NCBI GenBank assembly: GCA_003313425.1
Contig: NHZP01000051.1
Location: forward strand, 282,062 to 346,061
DNA from: Pseudopyrenochaeta lycopersici
Lineage: Eukaryota; Ascomycota; Dothideomycetes; Pleosporales; Pseudopyrenochaetaceae
Direction: 5' to 3'
Length of the DNA: 64,000 nucleotides
Below, piece after piece: positions 55,199-64,000 of the stretch. Position numbers and translations under genes: made by a program. Each line of letters opens with the position of its first letter. The stretch's first letter is position 1. The notes beneath the pieces are model-generated. The model made no database searches and was not told where the DNA came from. It worked only from the letters and a program-made list of their open reading frames with translations.

Positions 55199-57534
55199 AT
55201 GTCCGTACCCCGGCCATCATGGAGGATATTCCAGAACGTAGACCAGCTCTTTGATCACGTACAGGCTGAGCACAGTGCAGAAATCGCCGGGATAGAGCTA
55301 CGTCAAGCCCGGGCTGAAATAAAGAAAGCTGCCTTAAAGCTCAGGTGAGCACCAGCCACAGTCTGGGTTTTAAGTGTGACAGGGAGCATTCTGACCCACC
55401 TTTAGTACTTCTGATCAGTCATCGAATGCTACCGCTGAGGGCCGGTCTGCACCTGATATCACCAGCCTCTCACTGGACCCAGCCAAGGAACACCAGCCCT
55501 CACCTCCGTCTAGCAAGAAACGTCCAGCAGATTCTGAGCACCGTAGCCGCCGAGAAAAGGCTCCCTCTCATGTAGAAGTGGCCGATGCGGATTTTTCAAG
55601 GCAGATTCCCTACACAATCCCATCAGACCGGACGAGGCCGAAGCCACAGGACCCTCCTAAAAGTGAGCATTCTGCCGAAGCTACGAAGGGTACTCACTTC
55701 AAGCGAGGACTTATTGAATTGCAAAGATACGATCCTCGCTATCCTGGATTATTGCTCCAGCCAGACAATTCCCCGATATCTCAAGAGCAGCTTGCATCCG
55801 AAATGAAGTCCATTTACGCTGGCTTAACCATGGTCGAAACCAAATGTATTCACGTCGACCGTGCCCAAGCTGCTGCTGCCCAAGATAATTCTCATACCAA
55901 GTTAGTTTCAGATCATTGGCAAGCGTTAATCGCTCTTCATCGTACGCTGCTCCATGAACACCATGATTTCTTTTTGGCTTCCCAGCACCCTTCTGCTTCA
56001 CCTGCCCTTCGTCGGCTTGCAGCTAAATACTCAATGCCTGCGCGGATGTGGAAACATGGGATCCACTCATTTTTAGAGCTACTCCGCCGCCGTCTTCCTG
56101 ACAGTATAGACTATATGCTGGCCTTTATTTATTTGGCCTATCAGATGATGGCTCTTCTATATGAGACGGTGCCAGCTTTCGAGGACACTTGGATAGAATG
56201 TTTAGGGGACCTTGGGCGGTATCGTATGGCCATTGAGGACGAAGACATCCGAGACCGTGAGACATGGGCAGGTGTAGCGCGTTTCTGGTATACCAAGGCC
56301 GCTGACAAGAATTCTACTGTAGGACGTCTCTATCACCACCTGGCGATTTTGGCGCGTCCCAATGCGCTGCAACAGCTGTATTACTACTCCAGGTCTTTGA
56401 CTTGCGTCAAACCATTTTTTAATGCTCGTGATTCGATACTTACCCTCTTGGATCACTACCTTGATAAGGGTGGTCCATCAACCTACTCACACGCTCTGCC
56501 AATCGACTCACACTTCATCAGGGCTCATGCATATCTTTTCGATAAGTCGCAACTAGAAAAATTTGGAAATTGTATGCAAGACTTCACAGCCAATCTGGAT
56601 AACCATATTGGCCGCGTCACAGCAAAGTGGAAGGAGCAGGGTGTTTACATCGCTGTCACCAACATTGCCGGCTGGTTTGATTACGGAGTCGACGACAACG
56701 CCCTTCGCCAGGTCTTTCTTACGCAACAGTACGAGAAAGTCAAGAATTTACCCCCAAGTAATCCTGACGATAGACGCACAGCATCTCCCGATGATCAGGA
56801 TTCGTTAGAACCATCGATTACCGAAATCGAGATTCCTTCAAAAATTACCGCCCTTTTGTCGCAACCCACCTTTGTTCACGCCAAGTCTATCACCAACGAT
56901 ACGTTTGCCCTCGTCCTCCTCCGCATTGGCGACAGAAACGTGCTTCCTCACGTACACGTCATGCTCTCTTTTCTTACTACTTGTGCTGCTAGTAAATATG
57001 TTTCTCAGCTTCTTATGAACGTTCCTTGGGTTGAATTAGTTGCCTTTCTCAATACGCTAGTCAAGACCGAAGATCAAATCCAGTACCAAGCACAAAGCCA
57101 GAGCCAAGGACAGGACATCAATACGTTGCTCGCTACCGATGTATTTCCCGGCGATGGTGAGAGAGGTGACGAGCTCCCACTACCTGAGGATTATCTTGTA
57201 AGGGGATTGATATGGGCTCAAGAATACTTCCCCACAAAGTGGTTTGACAGAGAGCATGATGAAGAGAGAGAGATACTTGGAACTGCCGAGCACAGTGAAG
57301 AGTCGCATGGAGAGGGTGCTTAGGCTCGGGTTTCAACTTTCTACGGTAAGTGCCGTGATCATGATGAAACTTGGGCGTTTTAACATTGGCTTGCAGTACT
57401 CACACTGGATCTCATACGATAAGGAGTCTCATACATTTTCAGTTATTGGCTCTCAGACTGTCCTTGATGTCCGGCGCTACTGTTTTGCGCAATCCCACGC
57501 TGGCCCGTTCTCGCTTAGCAACAGCTTTCCCTAG
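55199..57534 (+). CDS. Est1-like DNA/RNA-binding domain protein (right-arm copy)
   Basis: Exons 55199-55344, 55406-57345 and 57397-57534 (introns 61 and 51 bp) encode about 740 aa. After a helical N-terminus (FQNVDQLFDHVQAEHS) and a disordered Ser/Pro/Lys part comes the Est1 pattern: HWQALIALHRTLLHEHHDFF, SMPARMWKHGIHSFLELLRRRLP, WAGVARFWYTKAADKNSTVGRLYHHLAILARPN and ARDSILTLLDHY. The C-terminus has RVLRLGFQLST and HWISYDKESHTF. Related proteins act in telomerase recruitment or nonsense-mediated decay; most filamentous fungi carry several such genes of unknown role. One extra base in GAAGAGAGAGAGATAC (about 57262) shifts the frame before the last conserved block; the left arm is correct there. 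Confidence 0.82.
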
Positions 57535-58018
57535 GTAGTTCAAGCGTTCACCAGCAACCACCAATCTGGTGTGGTTGCAAAACCTCCGGACTAACCAACT
57601 TTCTATGCGAGTGGAAACTAGACCAATTTAGAGCTTGCGAAAAATCGATATTGAAAGTTTTTCACGTACAGCGTGCATGATTCAATGGCTCGGTTCTGGC
57701 CAGACTACGGTTCTGGTCAGACTGATATGTACTTACAAGACAGTACATACTGTACTAGTTGATTTTGTGCCGATCAGAACAGCACTACTTGGCAACACTT
57801 GGCGACATATGCACCACTGGGGCACCACTGGGCACGACTCAGCATACCACCACTCAGAATGCCACCACTCTGCCTGTCACCGCTCAGCATGACACCACCA
57901 TCGGAAGCTCACATCTTGCTCCTTCCGTTGCCTTCAGCATATACATTATGCTCGCTTTGTCACACTACTTCTGCATCCACCATCAAGTCTGGGCCACTAC
58001 ACCCTGCTCAAATTGACC
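57535..58018. other. No gene recognised; CACTCAGCAT-type repeats at 57790-57905 (right arm)
   Basis: Mirror of 50943-51426. Contains ACCACTCAGAATGCCACC-type units. Confidence 0.55.
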
Positions 58019-58918
58019 ATGAAGCAGCACTTCAGACTTTTATTTTTTCCCTCCACTCTCATTCTGCTTCCGAGCTCTACGGCTGCGTTGTCGACCTTTC
58101 TGGGCTGGTCAAGTTGATGCCGACAAGCGCCTTGCCTTCACCAACCGACCTAGACGTGGACCTCAATACGTACTGCTCGGCATCGGTACACAGAATTATA
58201 CTTGCACAAGTGGAGATGAGAACGATGTTCCTGGCACGACCGGCGCAAATGGTAAGCGATCCAGCGGTGAAAATAGCAATCCTAAAAACGCTACGACACA
58301 GGGATGAAGTGTCTGTGTGCTCGAACGTTGTTTCTATGGAAAGGCTTCTCCTGTAATTATGTATGCTGACACTAATGGAGCTCAACTTTACGATATTGGC
58401 ACATGCTTGATAGACAACGACCTTGCACAAGCGACCATCAGCTTCGTGTCTAGGTTCGCTCTCGATGCGAGCCCCTGGCTTGAACGGCTTGGTGAAATTC
58501 TACAATGCCCAAATTTCCAGCAACCGATCGGTCATCACTACTTCAGTCAATATCTACCGACCTTCGCGCTCGACCAGTTCGACCAATCATCATATCCTAT
58601 TGCTATAGTTCACAAATCCGAGGAGACAGATGCACCTATATCCTCTCACCCATGGGCTGGCGTAGGTCCGCAGCTAAAGTGGCTTTTTCTGACAGATCCC
58701 AAAAATCTATCACGAGGCGGTATCGACACTGTCTATCGTATTGAGACAGCCGGTGGCAGTATACCTGTAACGTGTATGGGCCAGGAACCGAAATAAATGT
58801 GAAGTACGCTGCACAATGTGAGTCTAGCAATCTTTCTTTAGCAAAACGTAGCTTGCTAATCTTGTCCACAGACTGGATCTTCGGACCGAGGGTTCAGAAA
58901 GATGATCTCGAATATTGA
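58019..58918 (+). CDS. DUF3455 protein (right-arm copy)
   Basis: Mirror of 50041-50942 with the same exons: donor GTAAGC after GGCGCAAAT G near 58252, acceptor AATGGAG near 58380, last intron GTGAGT...TCCACAG near 58820-58871. Conserved blocks are as in the left copy, ending AAQYWIFGPRVQ. One C is missing near 58787 (ACCGAAATAAATG versus ACCGGAAATAAATG on the coding strand), which creates a premature stop after TCMGQEP. The first exon has GTACACAG in a changed register (one A fewer near 58166). The two copies together support one intact gene. Confidence 0.62.
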
Positions 58919-59520
58919 CTTCAGATGTACTCCTCCAATTGAGCGAAACCATTATTGGACCTACCAGAAATGGTGATCGTACTTCGCCCGAGACTCTCTT
59001 CTAGGACTCCCATCCAGACCGTTCTGTTTCAGATGAGGCAAAAGAAAATACTTTGTTGGTTTACACTGTCTCATAGTGGAGTTCTTATATAACTTATTAC
59101 CATACGAACTACGCTTTTTGTTTTGAGAAAATCGCTTCCATCTCGGATTCAGGCTCATTACAGTGATTTGGGTTTGTATGCTAGTACGTCAATCTATCAA
59201 ATCGTGCGATTGGAGACAAGCGACAAAAATTCTGACCGCAAGGAACTATCGAGATCCTGCTTAATCTGCTCCAAGCCGCGTTTGCGCCCACTGTTAGATG
59301 ACTTCTCAAAGCGACTGACTTCAGTTTTCTCTGCTCGCATCCCTGGAAAATTGATGTTATTGGATTGGATTGGATTGGATTGGAGCTCCAATAGATCCAG
59401 TTGACCATACCCTATGAGGCGAGCCAAGCCATGTTTGGGTTGGAGCTCCAGGAGCCCCAAATCTAAATCTAATCTAGTCCAATCCAAAAACAGCATTGGC
59501 TGGAAACGACCAAGTCATGG
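58919..59520. other. No gene recognised (right arm; mirror of 49439-50040)
   Basis: Includes the (ATTGG)5 microsatellite near 59360-59384. Confidence 0.5.
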
Positions 59521-59643
59521 CATACGCCCGTTACCATGAAATGCTTTGCATTTGTAGCTCGATTATTAATCCAAAGGCACCGGGACTCGCGTAGTCGTTT
59601 CTTAGACGTAAATTCGTCGTAAGTCGTAATCGACATATAGTTC

Positions 59644-59861
59644 TGTCAGATGGAATGCTGAAATGCGCTTAGCGGAAATTGATGATTGAGATGATAGATG
59701 AGGTGTCGAAAAAATGATCATTCTCTTGTTCGTGTCCTGTCCCCCGCTTTTTCCTATATCTCCTCTGCTTCCGGAGGTTCCGCAGATCGTAGTAGTTATC
59801 AGTCCTACTATTGATAGCTCGTTCCTATGCAGTACACCTAAGCTTCTCCTTGTATCTGACA
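59644..59861 (-). mobile_element. MITE-2, complete copy (right arm)
   Basis: 218 bp, TGTCAGAT...ATCTGACA, flanked by AGTTC on both sides (reverse complement of GAACT). Confidence 0.9.
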
Positions 59862-60092
59862 AGTTCTCAATAATCCGCCAAGTTCTCTAATCACGCTTCT
59901 TGTCCGCGCATGGATGAAGAGACATCTTCGGTTCGAACTGATTGAGCTTGGCGATACCGTGATGCCGTCCTGATCATCGGAGGGGGGTATAACTGATCCT
60001 AAACATTTCAGCCCGCGTATGGAGAGAAAAAAGGGTCATGCAAGGATAGATTGAGACGGTGGTACCCAGAAGTCACCACTTTCATCCGTGGA

Positions 60093-60263
60093 TCTAAAGC
60101 CAGATACGACCGTTACGACAGGCTACGAAGTAAATCTCAGCCTTATAATTACGACACATCTTTCTAGTTTCTTGTAAAGGGCCCTGCAAAGTCTTCGGTA
60201 ATTATTTGCATCTTGCTTTGCCCTTGCTCGTAAGTCAGACTTTACACGTTGCGAGGAGGTCAT
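60093..60263 (-). pseudogene. Truncated MADS-like gene (right arm)
   Basis: Mirror of 48694-48864, with the same early stop after 56 residues. Confidence 0.55.
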
Positions 60264-60675
60264 GATGATGGGGAGAACGACCGTAGCAGAAAATTATGCC
60301 AGAAAGGCAGCTCACCAGATAGTTTACATGCCAAATAACTAAGGGCATGTGACTGGCGCTGGGTGGTGTGAGTGATGCTGACGTCAAGATGCGTTCAAAG
60401 GTCCCAAACCACAAGTTGCAGAGTTTATATTCGTAATGACCTTGGAGAAATTGACTGGCCATGGAATTATTCAGGATGCGAAAGAATGGACAAGTTCAAT
60501 GTATTGATAAAAATGCTCGAGCTGTAAACGAGTAAGGATGTGCATAACGTATTTCACAAGCGAATCGTTAACCTAAGCGGATCGTTAGGGCATTTCTTGG
60601 CACCGCAAAAACACCGCCATCAATGACACCACCATCAATGACACCACCTAATTTTGTACACTACTGACTGGTTTT

Positions 60676-61008
60676 GTGCAGCTCGCTCGAGTATTGCGCA
60701 TTTTGCAGTTCCCTCCCTGGGCAATCTGGGCTACGTACCTATTTACTGCCGTTACAGCATCAGATATCGCTCCGTCGATGCCGTACGACATACAGACTCT
60801 GCGTTGCTTTCATACCGTTGACAAAGAACAGAAACGAAAAGCCACGTCTTTTCAACGAGTCAGCATTACTCTCTCGCCTCGCAATGGGTCATTCCTAGCC
60901 TCAGCAGGTAGCAGGAGATCGAAAGCAAGCCGAGAAGCGACAGCTGCTGCAGGAACTTCCGCCTCAATCAACTCTACAGGCGTGTTGTCGAACCCAGTCG
61001 CCGAGTGA
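60676..61008 (+). CDS. Possible small secreted protein
   Basis: A 110-aa frame starting MQLARVLRILQFPPWAIWATYLFTAV. The hydrophobic start ending in TASD could be a signal peptide. The C-terminal half is Ser/Ala/Arg-rich with no cysteine pattern. In the left arm a four-C run (48068-48071, here three bases at 60886-60888) ends the frame at 48045. It overlaps, in antisense, an equally unsupported ORF. Treat as tentative. Confidence 0.25.
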   Translation: MQLARVLRILQFPPWAIWATYLFTAVTASDIAPSMPYDIQTLRCFHTVDKEQKRKATSFQRVSITLSPRNGSFLASAGSRRSKASREATAAAGTSASINSTGVLSNPVAE

Positions 61009-61210
61009 ACCCAACTAGGGTGGTATTTAGCCATTGAGTTGAAGGCGATTACGTCAAATAAGACATGGGAGCAGTCACTGCAACCCCCTCCTCGTCAACA
61101 TTTAGCTATACCTCGCACCGCTTGTGCAGCTCCAGTACAGCAATCCTGCTGACCAGCGGGCCATGTACTCCATCCTCTTCTTTATTCTTGTGTCCAACAG
61201 TACAATGACC

Positions 61211-61983
61211 TCAACCCGCCCGGTAGAGAAGACTTCTCTTATCAACCTTAACCTGAAATTTAGCTGTATTCCCTCGGCGGTCCTTGCCCCAACCGACATT
61301 GAAATTACATTTGAACTCCAAGTATTCTCCCTTGATCGAGTCACAATAGACCTGTATTACATCGCCTGTATGAAGATCTCCGTACAGTATCCGACCTTGA
61401 TGATCCGTCTGTCTTAAACGAATGCGGTTGACGCGAATGCCAAAAGTCGCCTGGGTCATGATGCCCGGCCTCAGAAAGTCTGCGATGTCCTTGACATTGC
61501 CTCGCTCGAATGCTTCCCGAACGACGTTGTGGTGAAGATGACCAGGTGCATACCAGAAAATCACAAAAGCGACCTTGGGAATTCGCATGTCATCGTATTT
61601 CCTGCCTTTCGCCCCCACCAGTTTGAAGCCCGATCAACATGGATGACAAGCGAGGGTAAAAGCGAGCGGTCGGTTATTGTGAGTGTGCCTAGGCGTCCTG
61701 CGGATCTGCTTGCTATCTGGGTAGTCGGGAATGCATTGAAAGATGGCATGAAGATTTGCGGCGATCGATCCGCTTCTTCGGATGCGTCCGGATCTAGCTC
61801 GTCATCGTGATGAGCCGAGCCCTGTTCAGGCAACAGACTTGATTGTACACCATGCCTTAGTGTTGATGGACGGTGAGGTCGATGTGAACGTGGCGGTAGC
61901 TGTGGATAGGACGGGAGCTTAGCGTGTTGATGACTTGCTGACACGCCGAACGTCAGCGGGGCCAACACTGTCGAGGACGACAT
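61211..61983 (-). pseudogene. Hypothetical fungal protein (right-arm copy, frameshifted)
   Basis: Mirror of 46972-47745. The frame from 61983 runs to GRKAGNTM and then shifts because one base is missing at 61591. The remainder (61618-61211) stays open in the next register. The break is a single-base run difference and may be a sequencing error. Confidence 0.5.
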
Positions 61984-62197
61984 TCTTTGCCTGGCATCCG
62001 AGGCTAGGGTTTAAGATTTTGCATGCCTTCATATTCCGAGCGTCCAGGTCGCGGCGGCGTTGGGGTGGAGTTGGTGACTTCGAGCCGTTTCTTGGAGGGA
62101 TTTGGATCGGCAAATCCACGGGCCGACCTTGGGTGCAAGATGCGCAAAGCTTCTCCTGCGGCAGAAACATCAATCACTTTCATGACAGGATCAAAAT

Positions 62198-62440
62198 TGT
62201 TGACAGGTCTAGAAAGTACGGTGATATCTGATCGGAGAGACCGAAATTCCATACTTTCGGTGAGACCGAGAATATCGGATTCACCGTCGGCCAGACCGAA
62301 GAGCTGAAGCTAAGACCGTAGATATAAAGGAGCAGGTTGCGCTCTGTAGAAGAGTGAGAGACAACTCAAAATAGAGATAATTTTAAGTCTATTGAGAATT
62401 GCATCACATGTGCCACATTATTAGAGTACCCATACCAACA
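62198..62440 (+). repeat. Solo LTR (Copia-2 family) with target duplication, right arm
   Basis: 243 bp, TGTTGACAGG...ATACCAACA, flanked by AAAAT at 62193-62197 and 62441-62445. Confidence 0.95.
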
Positions 62441-62445
62441 AAAAT

Positions 62446-62868
62446 AACATCCACTACTGGCCGCAGCTTTCCTGTAGTCCACTGCGCATCCCTCAGCTGC
62501 GGCCGTTAAAGTTAATGAGATGAGGCACAACCAAACGCGACAGAAATGACACGCAGCGACGGTCGACTAGTCGTCGATGGATTCCGTCATCAACTGACCA
62601 CATTCAGAACGTCCTAACTTACTTCAACAAACCCTTGGACCGAACGGCATCACCCTATCGCGAATTGACTCGAATATACCGCATCCTACCATCGGTGATA
62701 CACAACACTACAGTCACACAGACCGTCTCCGTCGTCCTCACCCTCTGTACGCTTCGATTCGGTGCTACCCACCCTGCTTACCACACCCACTCAAAAAATT
62801 GCAATTGCCCCTAGCGGGCTTCCTACCCCACCTTTGAATGCGACGGAGCGCTGGTCAGGAGGAAGGTA
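62446..62868. other. No gene recognised (right arm; mirror of 46084-46506)
   Basis: No ORF with features; the only long frame (62762-63208) runs through MITE-1. Confidence 0.5.
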
Positions 62869-62870
62869 TA

Positions 62871-63062
62871 CAGTCATTAGCGATTGCGGCTTCACCCCTG
62901 CAGGGAGCATTCCAGAAACCAGTCACATTAGCTCAACGATTGACCAATCACATCGACTGTTTTGCAACAGACATCAAGCGCTAAGCCATATACGGAAGGT
63001 GGGGCTGTTCAAAACCGTTGCGCAGCAGTATGTAGGGGTGAAGCCGCAATCGCTAACGACTG
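62871..63062 (+). mobile_element. MITE-1 copy 4 (right arm)
   Basis: 192 bp, flanked by TA at 62869-62870 and 63063-63064; mirror of 45890-46081. Confidence 0.9.
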
Positions 63063-63879
63063 TACCTGCCTTTCCGCCTACACATGTCACTCAGCCTCTC
63101 AAGGTCCCACAGCTCTCCGATCGGAGATTCCCAATGCACGACATAGAGAGACCTAGTCCCTGCCCTTCGTATTCAAAGGTTCAGGTTATTCGTCTGCATT
63201 CGATCTGAGAGGCATGCGTCCGAAGTCAAATGGCAGGGGTCGGTCCGCCCTAGCCTAAGAAGCTCACTATCCGGAATTCCGCCGCCCATCCCGTCCGCGG
63301 CTCGGCGCTGACCCACAAACACAGCCCCCAGGGGCGTCAACCGCTGGTAACGTGACTCAACAACTATGCGGCCATTCCGGCACCCAGTCGGCACAGTCGC
63401 TAACTGTCCATTAGTGGCGCTCGGCCTAACGGCCCGGCAGTGTGGTAACTAGTGGAATTGGTATGCTGCATGTCGAACGTCACACTCGCGGGCAGTCGAC
63501 GCTGCGTTAGCATCTTTCTGGAGAATTTTTATAAGGTGTGCCACTTTGGCTCCTTCAGCTGCACGGCTCAGTCTCTGCAAACTTGTCCTGCCATTGTGCT
63601 TAGTTTCCCCTGTGCCGACCGCAGTGTTAAGCCCACAAGAAACTCTCTTGGAGGGTACATGCTGAGTGCTGAGTTGGCGTGTCTTGGCAGTGGTTACGGC
63701 CCTCACTGGATAGTCACGGGAGAGCCCCTGTTCGGCCGAATACCGGCGGGATAGCTACTGTGGACGCAAAAGCCTCTTGCCGGTGCCAACACCTCATTCA
63801 TCGTCACTTCAGCAATCCACCAAGCCGATGGTGCAACAACATTGTCCTACAGTAATTGAACGTAGATGATACGCTGCTA
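63063..63879. other. Arm sequence without recognised gene
   Basis: Mirror of 45070-45889. ORFs differ in register from the left arm through homopolymer changes and carry no motif. Confidence 0.5.
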
Positions 63880-64000
63880 CAGTGCTTAGCGAATGCGGCT
63901 TCACCTTTGCAGGCGCAACACCAACTGGAGCCGATCAGCCAAACATGGGTCTGGCCCAGGTATTGTCGACCGCTGACCAATAATATCGTTTGGTTAATGG
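63880..64000 (+). mobile_element. MITE-1 copy 5 (partial, cut by the window end)
   Basis: Starts CAGTGCTTAGCGAATGCGG after TA at 63878-63879; it mirrors 44950-45069. The last base of the window no longer matches the left arm. Confidence 0.8.

Larger units (their letters stand above)
59520..60540 (-). repeat. Dispersed unit C (right-arm copy of the MADS-like region)
   Basis: Mirror of 48424-49438, including the truncated MADS-like frame (60263-60093) and MITE-2. Confidence 0.8.
54592..63999 (-). repeat. Right arm of the giant inverted repeat
   Basis: Reverse complement of 44950-54370. The match continues to the last base but one of the window, so the true end is not known. Confidence 0.97.

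Noticed and set aside
62762..63208. 148-aa ORF (also 45744-46190)
   Set aside because: It runs through MITE-1 and its flanks, with no domain or coding pattern.

Overview
The window looks like a repeat-rich accessory or subtelomeric region of a filamentous ascomycete (Pezizomycotina; a Pleosporales-type Dothideomycete would fit, but that is inference). The evidence is genes split by short 42-96 bp GT-AG introns, fungal-only families (FunK1 kinase, DUF3723, DUF3455, a DUF7770-like protein, a CAP59-type mannosyltransferase, a CYP52-like P450), and fungal transposons of nearly every class: Ty1/copia, Tc1 DD34E, pogo/Fot1, hAT, a Tad-like LINE and MITEs.

Layout. 0-4.4 kb: a broken copy of a dispersed gene and a FunK1 kinase. 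4.4-7.7 kb: a gag-depleted copia element (Copia-1) with perfect 5-bp target duplications. 7.7-10.65 kb: pogo and hAT relics fused head to head. 10.65-16.95 kb: a nearly complete copia element (Copia-2) whose gag and pol are separated by one UAG, with a clean Tc1 element inserted in the integrase region. 17.0-18.7 kb: LINE ORF1. 19-34.9 kb: the most gene-like part, with a DUF7770-like gene, an APH-like kinase, an acyltransferase cut by a MITE, an acidic repeat protein, an intact six-exon P450, a CAP59-type mannosyltransferase and two convergent Myb/SANT-like genes. Minisatellites lie between them. 35-39.2 kb: a chromodomain-like gene, the intact copy of the dispersed coiled-coil gene, and an HMG-CoA reductase pseudogene split by a solo copia LTR. 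39.4-43.5 kb: a divergent DUF3723/pseudokinase gene pair.

From about 44.95 kb to the end of the window the sequence is a giant inverted repeat: two arms of about 9.4 kb around a 221-bp unique centre (54371-54591). Each arm carries an Est1-like gene, a DUF3455 gene, a hypothetical gene, a decayed MADS-like copy, two MITEs and a solo LTR. The arms differ mostly by +/-1 changes in homopolymer runs, and their frameshifts are mutually exclusive. So the palindrome is either a very young duplication read with noisy long reads or a fold-back assembly artefact. This is the most important point to settle before the gene count of the window is trusted.

The genes do not form one obvious pathway. The P450, truncated acyltransferase and truncated HMG-CoA reductase could be scattered remains of secondary metabolism. 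The DUF3723-pseudokinase pair resembles the accessory cargo known from giant fungal Starship transposons, but no DUF3435 captain recombinase is visible here.
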